From positions 124,001 to 188,000 of the forward strand of contig NZ_JAHRXF010000005.1 of NCBI RefSeq assembly GCF_019104725.1: a stretch of 64,000 nucleotides of DNA. Reading direction: 5' to 3'. The stretch comes from Streptomyces corallincola. Its GTDB lineage: Bacteria > Actinomycetota > Actinomycetes > Streptomycetales > Streptomycetaceae. A program made the position numbers and the translations under genes. Below the pieces are notes generated by a model. That model was given only the letters and a program-made list of their open reading frames with translations, was not told the DNA's origin and made no database searches. Of this stretch, positions 33,569-42,501 are shown piece after piece (position 1 is the first letter of the stretch; each line of letters begins with the position of its first letter).

Positions 33569-33895
33569 ATGACGGACATCGAGGTCCCCGCTGCCATCCA
33601 CGCGTTCATCGACGCGACCAACGCGGGCGACTCGGACGCGTTCGTGGGCGCGTTCACCCCGGACGCGTATCTCAACGACTGGGGGCGGGAGTTCCACGGC
33701 CGCGACGGTGTGCGCCGCTGGGACTCCACCGACAACATCGGCGTCCAGGCCCACTTCGTCCTCAAGGACGCCGAGCGCACCGCCGACGACACCTACGTCG
33801 CCACCCTCACCGTCTCCGGCAACGGGCACAACGGCACCGGCCCCATGACCTTCGTCGTCCGCGACGGCCTGATCGCCAGCCTGCGGATCAGCTAG
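33569..33895 (+). CDS. SnoaL/NTF2-like small protein
   Basis: 108 aa from ATG 33569, with AAGGAGG 8 nt upstream. The fold is suggested by PAAIHAFIDATNAGDSDAFVGAFTPDAYLNDWGREFHGRDGVRRW, the usual helix-helix-strand opening of NTF2-like proteins, and by the closing strands TGPMTFVVRDGLIASLRIS. Such small cytoplasmic proteins bind or isomerise hydrophobic ligands, or have unknown roles. It is divergent from the SDR gene, and shared operators may coordinate the two. Confidence 0.85.
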   Translation: MTDIEVPAAIHAFIDATNAGDSDAFVGAFTPDAYLNDWGREFHGRDGVRRWDSTDNIGVQAHFVLKDAERTADDTYVATLTVSGNGHNGTGPMTFVVRDGLIASLRIS

Positions 33896-33902
33896 CGGAC
33901 GT

Positions 33903-33967
33903 ACCCCCACTGGAGGGGCACCCCCACTGGAGGGGCACCCCCACTGGAGGGGCACCCCCACTGGAGG
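33903..33967. repeat. 17-bp tandem repeat, almost four copies
   Basis: ACCCCCACTGGAGGGGC repeats perfectly from 33903, 33920 and 33937, with a truncated copy from 33954. Each unit has CCCC/GGGG arms and can form a small hairpin. It begins 8 nt after the SnoaL-like stop codon. Confidence 0.92.
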
Positions 33968-33975
33968 CGTACGCA

Positions 33976-34023
33976 CGCACGGGAAGGGCGGGACCGGAGT
34001 TCCGGTCCCGCCCTTCCCGTGCG
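33976..34023. terminator. Very strong bidirectional terminator, 23-bp dyad
   Basis: Arms 33976-33998 and 34001-34023 are perfect complements with a 2-nt centre (effective loop of 4). It separates the convergent SnoaL-like and SDR genes. Confidence 0.93.
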
Positions 34024-34037
34024 CACGTTCCGGCCGC

Positions 34038-34814
34038 TCAGACCACCGGCAACTCGATCCCGCTGGCCGCCCGGCACAGCTCCGCGACCGCCGCGCCGTA
34101 CTCCGGGTCGAGGACGGCGGAGTGCACCGGGCAGGTCTCCTGGTGGTAGAAGTAGTTGCCGCTGACGCGGGCGTCGGGGTCGTCGGAGACGGCCAGCCAC
34201 GCCTGGGTCACCGGGGCCAGTTCGAGTTCGTCGGTGGCCTCGGGACCGCCCATCTTCGTGGCCACCCAGCCCGGCTCCAGACCGTTGCTCAGCACGTCGG
34301 GCCAGAGTCCCGCGACGTGCCGGGCGAGGGCGGTGACCATCAGCTTGCTGTCGCTGTACGCCTGGATGCCGCTCCACGGCCGGTTCTGCCACTGCCAGTC
34401 GGTGAGGTCCGCCGAGCCGCCCCGGTGCAGTCCGGAGCTGACGTAGATCAGCCGGTCCGGGCGGGTGACCAGCGCGGTCAGGACGTAGGGCGCGAGGACG
34501 TTGACCGCGAAGTGCTGCTCCAGGCCGTCCTCGGTGGCGACGCGGCGGGGCTTGAGGTAGCCGACACCGGCGTTGTGGATCACCGCGTCGAACCGGCCGG
34601 ACGCGTTCGCCTGCCGGGCCACCTCGTGCGTCCCGGCCAGGGTGGAGAGGTCACCGCTGATCGCGGCCTCCGCCTTGGGCAGCGCGCCCAGAGCCTCCTC
34701 GGCGCGCTGCTCGCTCCGGGCGTGCAGGACGACCGAGTGGCCCTGATCGACGAGGAGCCGGGCGGACATGAGCCCCAGGCCGTCGGCGGAGCCGGTGACT
34801 AGTACGCGTGCCAT
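34038..34814 (-). CDS. Short-chain dehydrogenase/reductase
   Basis: 258 aa from ATG 34814, with AAAGGAC about 8 nt upstream. The NAD(P) motif is TGSADGLG (residues 7-14), with HNAGVGY as the structural Asn motif. SSGL and YSDSKLM supply catalytic Ser, Tyr and Lys. Basic LHARSEQRAEEAL after the second strand favours NADPH. The C-terminal part (WQWQNRPW, NYFYHQETCP) resembles retinol-dehydrogenase-like SDRs. It is transcribed alone, ending in the 23-bp terminator. The substrate is unknown. Confidence 0.92.
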   Translation of the reverse strand: MARVLVTGSADGLGLMSARLLVDQGHSVVLHARSEQRAEEALGALPKAEAAISGDLSTLAGTHEVARQANASGRFDAVIHNAGVGYLKPRRVATEDGLEQHFAVNVLAPYVLTALVTRPDRLIYVSSGLHRGGSADLTDWQWQNRPWSGIQAYSDSKLMVTALARHVAGLWPDVLSNGLEPGWVATKMGGPEATDELELAPVTQAWLAVSDDPDARVSGNYFYHQETCPVHSAVLDPEYGAAVAELCRAASGIELPVV

Positions 34815-35113
34815 GTGACAAGTCCTTTCGCGGTGCGTGCGGGAGCGGGAAGGGCGCGAGCGGGAGGTGGCGGACGCCCGGTGTCCGCCGCACTCCGTCC
34901 AGCATCCGCGCGCGGCGCTTCCCTGTCCAAGACCTTCTGGAGCTGCTGTCATGCCGTGCGGGTATCAGCGCAGCGTGCCTCCTCGGCATGCGGCTGACCG
35001 TCCTGTTGGCATCGTTGTCAAAGTCCGGAATTCATCTTTCCGACCAGTTGAACCATCAAGGATCTTGGAGGCTCGAACGTCTCTGCCCCCCCACTCCTCA
35101 TGAGGTGATTCGT

Positions 35114-35488
35114 ATGACCCCGTCCCGTTCCCGGCGTGCCGTACTGTCCGTCGCGGTGGCCGGTGCGGCCCTGCTGGCCCTCGGGTCGGCCGCCCCCGTG
35201 AGCGCCCAGGAGATGCCCGGTCCCGGCATGCGCTTCTACACCGGTACCGACCGCACCGGCACGGAGACGCTCATCGACGAGAACGACACCGGCGTCTGCC
35301 GTGAACTGCCCGCGCCGCAGCTCTCGTACACCGCGCTCACCACGCACAACGTCGAGATCTACTTCAACCCCGGCTGCCAGAAGGGCTTTCCGGGTGCCAC
35401 CGGCGACTTCTACTACCTGAGCGGCACCTTCAACGGCGGTGACCTCCCCTTCCCGGCGCTGAGTTACCGCGTCCGCGAAGGCGCCTGA
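35114..35488 (+). CDS. Secreted I36-like / beta-gamma-crystallin-type protein
   Basis: 124 aa from ATG 35114, with GAGGTGA about 5 nt upstream. Residues 1-32 are a signal peptide with a twin-arginine-like SRSRRAVLS start and VSA-Q cleavage. The mature ~92 aa contain two cysteines (TGVCREL, NPGCQKG) that could form one disulfide. Aromatic beta-strand motifs such as RFYTGTDRTG and DFYYLSGTFNGG are also present. This fits peptidase-inhibitor family I36 (SMPI-like crystallin fold), although the pattern is short and the inhibitory role is not proven. It is followed by a strong terminator. Confidence 0.75.
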   Translation: MTPSRSRRAVLSVAVAGAALLALGSAAPVSAQEMPGPGMRFYTGTDRTGTETLIDENDTGVCRELPAPQLSYTALTTHNVEIYFNPGCQKGFPGATGDFYYLSGTFNGGDLPFPALSYRVREGA

Positions 35489-35499
35489 GTCCGGACGGC

Positions 35500-35538
35500 G
35501 GCGGGCCGTCCCGGTCGTACGGACCGGGGCGGCCCGCC
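35500..35538 (+). terminator. Terminator after the I36-like gene
   Basis: A 17-bp stem with one G-T wobble (35500-35516 with 35522-35538), a 5-nt loop, and a T-rich tail (TTTGTGTGTTTC). It is the most intrinsic-looking terminator in the window. Confidence 0.88.
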
Positions 35539-35702
35539 TTTGTGTGTTTCCTGTGATCACGGCGACACGAGTCCGGTTCCGGGACGTGCCCGTTCGATCA
35601 CCCCCCGCTGTGGACCCACCCCTTTATATCCACCCAAACAACCCACATTTTCTTGGGGCCTTGACTTTCTCGGGATGTCACGCCGAAGCTACCGCTCAGC
35701 CA

Positions 35703-35718
35703 TTTAAACCGGTTCAAA
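35703..35718. promoter_or_regulatory. LacI operator candidate TTTAAACCGGTTCAAA
   Basis: A 16-bp near-palindrome (14 of 16 symmetric) with the central CCGG of many LacI-family operators, 124 nt upstream of the LacI start and ahead of the whole sugar-uptake locus. No second copy is seen before the binding-protein gene. Confidence 0.7.
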
Positions 35719-35841
35719 CGCCGGGACGATGACGTCTCGTACGAGTGACTCGTGCATCCCGTGTGCCCGAGGACCCGTACGCCCGCACCCTCCGTGCGGG
35801 GACGCCTCGATGGCGTCCCTGCGGAAGAGAGCGGTCCCGGC

Positions 35842-36867
35842 ATGCCCCGTCGTCCCACCATCGCGGATGTCGCGAAGCTGGCCGGCGTGTCCCGCGCGAC
35901 CGTCTCCTTCGTGCTCAACAACCGTCCCGGCGTCGCCGTGACCACCCAGGGCCGGGTCAGGTCCGCCGCCGCCGAACTCGGCTGGACCCCCAGCACCAGC
36001 GCCCGCGCCCTGTCCACCGGCCGGGCCCACGCGCTCGGTCTGGTGCTCACCCGCGAGCCGGAGCTGATCGGCACCGACCCCTTCTACCCGGCCTTCATGG
36101 CGGGCATCGAGTCGGTCATCTCGGCCACCGGCGACGGCCTGATGCTCCAGATGAGCCGGCCCGGCAAGGAGGCGGACACCTACCGCGCCCTCGCCGCCGA
36201 CCGCCGGGTGGACGGCGTCTTCCTCACCGACCTGCGCGCCGACGACACCCGGCCCGCGCTCGTCGCCGAACTCGGCCTGCCCGCCGTCGTGGTGGGCGCC
36301 CCGGAGACCGACACCGGTCTGCCCACGGTCAACCTGGACGACCGGCCCGCCGTACGCGACGCCGTACTGCACCTCGCCCAGCTCGGCCACCGGGACATCG
36401 CCTACGTCGCCGGACCCGACCAGTACAGCCACGCCCGGCGCCGTACCCAGGCGTGGAGCGAGGCGCTGGCCGAGGCCGGACTGCCCGCCGGAACGTTACT
36501 GCCGGGCGGCTTCACCGCCGAGGGCGGCGCCCGCGCCACCCGGATGCTGCTCGACCTGCCCGTGCCGCCGACGGCCATCGTCTACGGCAACGACCTCTCG
36601 GCCACCGCCGGGATGGCCGTGGCGCAGAACGCGGGGCTCCGGCTGCCGGACGACCTGTCGGTCGTGGGCTTCGACGACGTACCGCTGGCCTCCTACACCA
36701 GCCCGCCGCTGACCACCTGCCGCGCCAACCCGGTCTCCTGGGGCCGGGCGTCCGCCCAGGCACTGGTCGAGGCGGTCCGCACGGGAGGCGCCGCGAACCT
36801 CGAACTGGAGCCCGCCACCCTCGTGGTGCGCGGTTCGACCGGCCCCGCGCCGGTGCGCGCCGTCTGA
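35842..36867 (+). CDS. LacI-family transcriptional regulator of the sugar locus
   Basis: 341 aa from ATG 35842; the longer frame from 35752 lacks support. The N-terminal HTH is TIADVAKLAGVSRATVSFVLNN, with the hinge helix in TPSTSARALSTGRA. The periplasmic-binding-like effector domain has IGTDPFYPAFMAGIESV, VDGVFLTDLRADD and DDLSVVGFDDVPLASYTSPPLTT. It probably represses the downstream transport and catabolic genes, and itself, through the palindrome at 35703-35718, with an imported saccharide as inducer. The binding-protein gene starts 132 nt downstream on the same strand. Confidence 0.93.
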   Translation: MPRRPTIADVAKLAGVSRATVSFVLNNRPGVAVTTQGRVRSAAAELGWTPSTSARALSTGRAHALGLVLTREPELIGTDPFYPAFMAGIESVISATGDGLMLQMSRPGKEADTYRALAADRRVDGVFLTDLRADDTRPALVAELGLPAVVVGAPETDTGLPTVNLDDRPAVRDAVLHLAQLGHRDIAYVAGPDQYSHARRRTQAWSEALAEAGLPAGTLLPGGFTAEGGARATRMLLDLPVPPTAIVYGNDLSATAGMAVAQNAGLRLPDDLSVVGFDDVPLASYTSPPLTTCRANPVSWGRASAQALVEAVRTGGAANLELEPATLVVRGSTGPAPVRAV

Positions 36868-36999
36868 CCGCCGTACGCCCGCCGTACGAACCGAGAACCT
36901 CACCGACCGACACGCCCTGCTGATCCGAGCGCCCGGCCCGACCGGCGGCGGACGGCCGTGTCACCCCGTTGGAACCCACCCTCAGAAACGGAACCTCCA

Positions 37000-38268
37000 A
37001 TGAAGAAGGCCCTCCTCGCCATGTTGCCGGTGGCCGCTCTCACGCTCACCGCGTGCGGCGGCAGCTCGGACAGCGGCGCCTCCAACAGCGCCCGGGGACC
37101 GATCACGATCTGGTACTCGAACAACGCGCAGGAGGTGTCCTGGGGCAAGAACATGGTGGCCGCCTGGAACGCCGCCCACCCCAAGGAGAAGGTCACCGCG
37201 CAGGAGATCCCCGCGGGCAAGAGCAGCGAAGAGGTCATCGGCGCGGCCATCACCGCGGGCAACGCGCCCTGCCTGGTGCTGAACACCGCCCCGGCCGCCG
37301 TCCCCGGCTTCCAGAAGCAGGGTGGTCTGGTCCCGCTGAACGACTTCCCCGACGGGGAGAAGTACCTCAAGGCCCGCGTCGGCAGCAAGCTGTCGCAGTA
37401 CGCCTCGCCGGACGGCAAGATCTACCAGATGCCGTGGAAGAGCAACCCGGTGATGATCTTCTACAACAAGGACCTGTTCAAGAAGGCCGGTCTCGACCCG
37501 AACGACCCCAAGCTCTCGAACTACCAGGACTTCCTGGCCACCTCGAAGAAGCTGGTGGACAGCCACGCCGCCAAGGCCGCGATCTGGCCCGCGCCCAGCT
37601 CCGAGTTCTTCCAGTCCTGGTTCGACTACTACCCGCTGTTCGCCGCGCAGACCGGCAAGCAGCTCGTGGAGAACGGCAAGTCCACCTTCGACACCCCCGA
37701 GGGTCTGAAGGCCGCCCAGTTCTGGAAGACCATGTACGCCGACCACCTGGCGCCGAACGAGACGTACAACGGTGACTCGTTCGCCGACGGCAAGGCCGCG
37801 ATGGCGATCGTCGGCCCGTGGGCCGTCTCCGTCTACGGCGACAAGGTCAACTGGGGCGCGGTGCCGGTCCCGACCGCCGACGGCTCCGCGGGCAAGGGCA
37901 CCTTCAGCGACGAGAAGTCCATCGGCATGTACACCGCGTGCAAGAACCGCGGCACCGCCTGGGACGTCATGAAGTTCGCCACCAGCAAGGAGCAGGACGG
38001 CAAGCTGCTCGACGAGACCGGTCAGATGCCGATGCGCGACGACCTGACCGCCGCCTACCCGGCGTACTTCGCCTCGCACAAGCAGTACACCGAGTTCGCC
38101 AAGCAGGCCGCGCACACCGTCGAGGCGCCGAACGTGCCGAACTCGGTCGAGATCTGGCAGACCTTCCGCGACGCCTACTCCAAGGCCGTCATCTTCGGCA
38201 AGGGCGACCTGGCCACGACGATGAAGGACACGGCCGCCAAGATCGACAAGCTCGCGAACGGCCAGTGA
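37000..38268 (+). CDS. ABC transporter sugar-binding lipoprotein
   Basis: 422 aa from ATG 37000. The lipobox LTAC places the lipidated Cys at residue 19, followed by a Gly/Ser linker, so the mature protein is anchored outside the membrane. The extracellular solute-binding family 1 pattern is clear: ITIWYSNNAQEVSWGKNMVAAWNAAHPKEKV, YQMPWKSNPVMIFYNKDLFKKAGLDP and KAAMAIVGPWAVSVYG. It delivers an oligosaccharide to the two permeases encoded directly downstream. Its sugar specificity is not deducible, though the neighbouring enzymes suggest a mannose-containing saccharide. Confidence 0.94.
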   Translation: MKKALLAMLPVAALTLTACGGSSDSGASNSARGPITIWYSNNAQEVSWGKNMVAAWNAAHPKEKVTAQEIPAGKSSEEVIGAAITAGNAPCLVLNTAPAAVPGFQKQGGLVPLNDFPDGEKYLKARVGSKLSQYASPDGKIYQMPWKSNPVMIFYNKDLFKKAGLDPNDPKLSNYQDFLATSKKLVDSHAAKAAIWPAPSSEFFQSWFDYYPLFAAQTGKQLVENGKSTFDTPEGLKAAQFWKTMYADHLAPNETYNGDSFADGKAAMAIVGPWAVSVYGDKVNWGAVPVPTADGSAGKGTFSDEKSIGMYTACKNRGTAWDVMKFATSKEQDGKLLDETGQMPMRDDLTAAYPAYFASHKQYTEFAKQAAHTVEAPNVPNSVEIWQTFRDAYSKAVIFGKGDLATTMKDTAAKIDKLANGQ

Positions 38269-38277
38269 GCAGCCGTC

Positions 38278-39240
38278 ATGTCCGCAACCAGCCATGACAC
38301 CCGAGGGTCCCGGCGCACCGCCGCCGGGACCCCGGCGGGGGCACCGGGGACCAAGCCGTCCCTGCGCGCACGCCTCGGCGGCCGGCAGCCCATCGGCATG
38401 CTGTTCGTCTCGCCGTACGTGGTCTACCTCGCCGCGATCTTCCTGTACCCGCTCGGCTTCGCCGTGTGGATGTCGTTCCACTCGTACTTCTTCGCCGCCC
38501 CCGGCGTCGAGGTGGCGCGTCCCTTCGTGGGGCTGGCCAACTACGAGGAGGTGCTGACCGACCCGGCCGTGTGGCGTTCGTTCCTGAACATCGCCGTCTT
38601 CCTGGTCATCAACGTGCCGCTGACGGTGGTCGGCTCGCTGGTGCTGGCGACCGCGCTGAACAAGAAGCTGCCGTTCCGGTCGTTCTTCCGTACCGCGTAC
38701 TACATCCCGTACGTCACGGCGTCCGTCGCGGTCGTCGGTGTGTGGATGTTCCTGTTCAACTCCGGCGGCCTGGTCAACAGGGTGCTCGGATCGCTCGCCC
38801 CGGACCCGTCCTGGCTGGTCAACTCGCACCTGGCCATGCCGGTCGTGGCGGTCTTCGTCGCCTGGAAACAGCTCGGCTTCTTCGTCGTGCTCTACCTCTC
38901 GGCGCTCCAGAACGTGCCGAACGAGCTGTACGAGTCGGCCGCGATGGACGGCGCGGGCAGGCTGCGCACCTTCTGGTCGATCACCGTCCCGGCGGTCCGC
39001 CCGGCGACCCTGCTGGTGCTGATCCTCGCCACCATCACCGGCGCCAACCTGTTCACCGAGCCGTACCTGCTGACCAACGGCGGCGGCCCCGACGGGGCGA
39101 CCACCTCGCCGGTGCTGCTCATGTACCAGCGCGGGCTCCAGCAGGGCCACCCCGACCAGGCGGCGGCCATCGGCGTGATCCTCGTCGTGCTGATCACCGC
39201 GATCTCGCTCATCTACCGCCGACTCGTGGAGAGGGACTGA
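38278..39240 (+). CDS. Sugar ABC transporter permease, MalF-like
   Basis: 320 aa from ATG 38278, 9 nt after the binding-protein stop. A ~35-residue cytoplasmic tail precedes six membrane segments beginning GMLFVSPYVVYLAAIFLYP. The EAA-type motif facing the ATPase is YESAAMDGAGRLRTFWSITVPAVRP. It forms half of the membrane channel. No ATPase gene is in this locus; Streptomyces sugar importers commonly share MsiK encoded elsewhere, which is inference here. Confidence 0.94.
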   Translation: MSATSHDTRGSRRTAAGTPAGAPGTKPSLRARLGGRQPIGMLFVSPYVVYLAAIFLYPLGFAVWMSFHSYFFAAPGVEVARPFVGLANYEEVLTDPAVWRSFLNIAVFLVINVPLTVVGSLVLATALNKKLPFRSFFRTAYYIPYVTASVAVVGVWMFLFNSGGLVNRVLGSLAPDPSWLVNSHLAMPVVAVFVAWKQLGFFVVLYLSALQNVPNELYESAAMDGAGRLRTFWSITVPAVRPATLLVLILATITGANLFTEPYLLTNGGGPDGATTSPVLLMYQRGLQQGHPDQAAAIGVILVVLITAISLIYRRLVERD

Positions 39241-39241
39241 G

Positions 39242-40144
39242 ATGACCACCGACGTCACCGCCCGCCCCGGCGGGGAGCGGAAGAACGACGGCACCGCGCC
39301 CGAGCCCGCGAAGAAGGGCCCGCGCTCCATCGGTTCGCGGATCGCCCTGCTCATCGGCGCGTTCGCGTTCCTCTTCCCCTTCTACTACATGATCATCGGG
39401 TCGTTGCAGAAGGCGCCCGACTCCAGCCCGGCGGGAGCCTTCCCGCACCTGGACAACCTGTCGTTCCGCAACTACACCGCCATCGACTCCGCGATCTCGC
39501 TGGGCCGTTCGCTGGTCAACTCCGGCATCTTCACCGGCGGTGTCATCCTCTGCACCACGGTGTTCGGCCTGCTCGCCGGATACGCCCTGGCCCGGCTGCA
39601 CTTCCGGGGGCGTGGTTCCACGTTCGCCCTGGTGCTGCTCGTCCAGGTCGTCCCGTTCCAGCTGCTGCTGATCCCGCTGTACGTGCTGATCGTGCGCGAC
39701 TACGGGCTCGCCGACTCCTACCTCGGCATGATCCTGCCGTTCGCCATCAACAGCAGCGCGGTCTTCATCTTCCGGCAGTTCTTCCTGCAACTGCCGCCCG
39801 CGATGTTCGAGGCCGCCCGCATCGACGGCGCGAGCGAACTGCAGATCCTGTGGCGGATCGCGCTGCCGCTGTGCCGCCCCGCCCTGCTCTCCGTGGTGCT
39901 GCTCAGCTTCACCGGCCCCTGGAACGAGTTCCTCTGGCCGTTCCTGGTCACCAAGAAGCAGGAGATGGAGCCCCTCGCGGTCTCCCTCGCCAACTACATC
40001 AGCACCGTCTCCTCCAGCGCCGCCAACCCCTTCGGCGCCATCCTCGCCGGAGCCTGCGTGCTCGCCGCCCCCGCGGTCGCGCTCTACGTGATCTTCCAGC
40101 GGCACTTCACCTCCACCGACATCGACTCAGCGACGAAGGGCTGA
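39242..40144 (+). CDS. Sugar ABC transporter permease, MalG-like
   Basis: 300 aa from ATG 39242, one base after the MalF-like stop. Six membrane segments follow a basic N-terminal tail. The EAA motif is FEAARIDGASELQILWRIALPLCRPAL. The C-terminus VALYVIFQRHFTSTDIDSATKG is typical of MalG-type permeases. It pairs with the MalF-like protein at 38278-39240. Confidence 0.94.
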   Translation: MTTDVTARPGGERKNDGTAPEPAKKGPRSIGSRIALLIGAFAFLFPFYYMIIGSLQKAPDSSPAGAFPHLDNLSFRNYTAIDSAISLGRSLVNSGIFTGGVILCTTVFGLLAGYALARLHFRGRGSTFALVLLVQVVPFQLLLIPLYVLIVRDYGLADSYLGMILPFAINSSAVFIFRQFFLQLPPAMFEAARIDGASELQILWRIALPLCRPALLSVVLLSFTGPWNEFLWPFLVTKKQEMEPLAVSLANYISTVSSSAANPFGAILAGACVLAAPAVALYVIFQRHFTSTDIDSATKG

Positions 40145-40150
40145 CTCCTC

Positions 40151-41224
40151 GTGTCCCACAGCACCACCACCCACGTCCCCTACACCCTCACCCGGGCCGG
40201 AGTGGTCATGTCGCCGCTGCCCGGCGAGGCCAACGAGGTCGAGGGTGTGCTCAACCCGGCCTCCGGCCGCACCCCCGACGGCACCCTGCACCTGCTGCCG
40301 CGCCTGGTCTCCGAGGGCAACGTCTCCCGCGTCGGCCTCGCCGAGGTCGTCCTCACCGACGGCGTCCCCTCCGGCGTCGAGCGCCGGGGCGTCGTCCTCG
40401 CCCCCGACGAGGGCTGGGAGCGCGGCAAGAACAACGCCGGTGTCGAGGACCCGCGCATCACCTGGATCGAATCGCTCGGCCGCCACGTCATGTCGTACGT
40501 CGCCTACGGCCCGCTCGGCCCCAAGCCGGCGCTCGCCGTCTCCGCCGACCTCGTGACCTGGGAGCGGCTCGGCCCGATCCAGTTCGCCTACCAGGCCGAC
40601 CTGGACACCGACCTCAACCTGTTCCCGAACAAGGACGTCGTGCACTTCCCGGAGCCGGTCCCCGGCCCCGACGGCGAGCTGTACTACGCGATGCTGCACC
40701 GCCCGATGTGGGACCTCGGCTGGTTCCGCCCCGGCGAGGGCGTCCACCTCCCGGCCGGGATCACCGACGAGCGCCCCGGTATCTGGATCTCCTACGTCCC
40801 GGTGGACGAGGTGAAGCAGGACCTCTCCGCGCTGACCCGGCCGCGCCACCACCGCCTGGTCGCGCTCTCCGAGTACGACTGGGAGGCGCTGAAGATCGGC
40901 GCCGGTCCCGCCCCGATCCGCGTCGAGGAGGGCTGGCTGCTCATCCACCACGGCGTCTCCGGCACCATCGAGGACCCGTTCGCGCAGGTCCAGACCGTCA
41001 ACTACGCGGCCGGTGCGATGATCCTCGACCCCGCCGACCCCTCCCGCGTGCTCGCCCGCACCGCCGAGCCGCTGATGGCCCCGGAGACCGAGGAGGAGCG
41101 TTCCGGCACCGTCCCGAACGTGGTCTTCCCGACCGCCGTCGAGGAGATCGACGGCGTCCGCTACGTCTTCTACGGCATGGCGGACGCGCACATCGGTGTG
41201 GCCCGGCTGGACCGCTCCGAGTGA
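40151..41224 (+). CDS. GH130 family mannoside phosphorylase or hydrolase
   Basis: 357 aa from GTG 40151, 6 nt after the permease stop. The five-bladed beta-propeller family is shown by VEGVLNPASG near the start, NAGVEDPRITWI with the catalytic Asp of GH130, YVAYGPLGPKPALAVSADLVTWERLGPI, NLFPNKDVVHFPEPV and WLLIHHGVSG. GH130 members act on beta-mannosides. Phosphorylases release mannose-1-phosphate; others hydrolyse beta-1,2-mannans. Which applies cannot be told from motifs alone. A phosphomannomutase gene in the same operon favours the phosphorylase route. There is no signal peptide, so it acts on imported sugar. Confidence 0.9.
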   Translation: MSHSTTTHVPYTLTRAGVVMSPLPGEANEVEGVLNPASGRTPDGTLHLLPRLVSEGNVSRVGLAEVVLTDGVPSGVERRGVVLAPDEGWERGKNNAGVEDPRITWIESLGRHVMSYVAYGPLGPKPALAVSADLVTWERLGPIQFAYQADLDTDLNLFPNKDVVHFPEPVPGPDGELYYAMLHRPMWDLGWFRPGEGVHLPAGITDERPGIWISYVPVDEVKQDLSALTRPRHHRLVALSEYDWEALKIGAGPAPIRVEEGWLLIHHGVSGTIEDPFAQVQTVNYAAGAMILDPADPSRVLARTAEPLMAPETEEERSGTVPNVVFPTAVEEIDGVRYVFYGMADAHIGVARLDRSE

Positions 41225-42501
41225 CCTCCGCACCTCCCGTACACGGCGTCGCGCTGGTCGGCTGCGGTGGCTTCGGCACCTTCGTGCTCGACGCCGTCCG
41301 CGATCTGCCCGGCCTGCGCGTCGCCGCGTGCGCCGACGCCGACCGGGGGCGGGCCGAGAAGCTCGCCGCCCGGTTCGGCGCCCCGGCGCACGGCGGCCTC
41401 GACGAGGTCTGCGCCCTGCCCGACGTGGACGTGGTCCTGCTGGCCACCCCGCCCGCCGCGCACGCCGACGCCTCCGTCACCGCGCTGCGCGCCGGAAAGC
41501 ACGTCTTCTGCGAGAAGCCGATGGCGCTCACCGCCGCCGACGCCCGCCGCGTCGCCGCCGAGGCCGCCCGCGCCCCCGGCGTCTACCTCGTGGACCACGT
41601 GCTCCGCTACAACCCCGTACTGCGGCTGCTCCGGCGGCTCATGGACGAACAACTCCTCGACCCCGTACGGCGGTTCGCGTTCGAGAACGACGCCGCCGAC
41701 GAGGATCTGCACCCCGGCCACTGGTTCTGGGACCCCGCGCACAGCGGCGGCATCCACATCGAGCACGGGGTGCACTTCTTCGACGCCGCCAACGCCCTGC
41801 TGGGCAGCGCCCCGACGACCGTGCAGGGCACGGACGTACGACGCGAGGACGGCGCGGTGTCCGGTGGGGGCACGGTGTCCGGTGGGGGAGTGGTGGACAT
41901 CGTGGTGGCCACCGCCGTCCACCCCGGCGGTGCCGTCGCCACCCACACCCACTCCTTCACCCACGCCCACCGCGCCGAGCGCCAGCTCATGCGCCTGGAC
42001 CACGGGTTCGCGGAGGCGCGCGTCACCGGCTGGATACCGGTCCACGCCACCGTCACCGCCTGGACCGACGACGAGGGCGCCGCCCGCTGGGAGCGACTGC
42101 CGTCGCGGGCGCAGGAGTTGCTGGCCGTGCCCGGACTGCGCCCGCACGGCGGGGAGTCGGTCACCGTGCGGGTCGCCCGCGACGCCGGGTCCGCCGCGCC
42201 CGCGCGCGGCCGGGGCGTCAGCCGCACCGTCCCGCACCGCGTGGACTGCGTGATCGACCTCGGCGGCGAGGCCGCCAAGCAGCAGGTGTACGCCGAGAGC
42301 GTGCGCGCCGCCCTGACCGACCTGCTGCACTGCGCCACCCACGGCGGCACCCCCGCCGCCGGGGCGGAGAGCGGCCTGCTGGCCGTCGCCGTCGCGGAGG
42401 CCGCGACCCGCGCCGGACACACCGGCACCACCGTCGCGCTCACCGACGTCCTGCCCGCCGCCGAGGACCTGTCGCCCGCCGCCGAGGGAGAGAGCCGATG
42501 A
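41221..42501 (+). CDS. Gfo/Idh/MocA-family oxidoreductase
   Basis: 426 aa from GTG 41221; the GTGA overlap with the GH130 stop marks coupling. The Rossmann motif is VALVGCGGFGTFVLDAV and the signature GKHVFCEKPMALT carries the catalytic Lys. The HVLRYNPVLRLLRRL and GGIHIEHGVHFFDAAN blocks give the second catalytic region, with His residues. There is a small 18-bp duplication (41855-41888) encoding VSGGGTVSGGG. The protein is longer than the ~340-aa norm. It oxidises or epimerises a sugar or polyol with NAD(P); a few relatives cleave glycosides by a redox mechanism. Confidence 0.88.
   Translation: MTSAPPVHGVALVGCGGFGTFVLDAVRDLPGLRVAACADADRGRAEKLAARFGAPAHGGLDEVCALPDVDVVLLATPPAAHADASVTALRAGKHVFCEKPMALTAADARRVAAEAARAPGVYLVDHVLRYNPVLRLLRRLMDEQLLDPVRRFAFENDAADEDLHPGHWFWDPAHSGGIHIEHGVHFFDAANALLGSAPTTVQGTDVRREDGAVSGGGTVSGGGVVDIVVATAVHPGGAVATHTHSFTHAHRAERQLMRLDHGFAEARVTGWIPVHATVTAWTDDEGAARWERLPSRAQELLAVPGLRPHGGESVTVRVARDAGSAAPARGRGVSRTVPHRVDCVIDLGGEAAKQQVYAESVRAALTDLLHCATHGGTPAAGAESGLLAVAVAEAATRAGHTGTTVALTDVLPAAEDLSPAAEGESR

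Larger units (their letters stand above)
35489..35841. other. Terminator and LacI promoter region
   Basis: 353 bases with the terminator at 35500-35538, an AT-rich stretch (35610-35710) and the LacI operator at 35703-35718. A TTGACT hexamer at about 35662 could be a -35 element. Confidence 0.6.

Noticed and set aside
33903..33967. Possible CRISPR array
   Set aside because: The 17-bp units are directly adjacent, with no spacers and no cas genes.
36982..39354. 790-codon minus-strand open frame
   Set aside because: It lies opposite the binding-protein and permease genes, which have strong family motifs. No domain is visible in the shadow.
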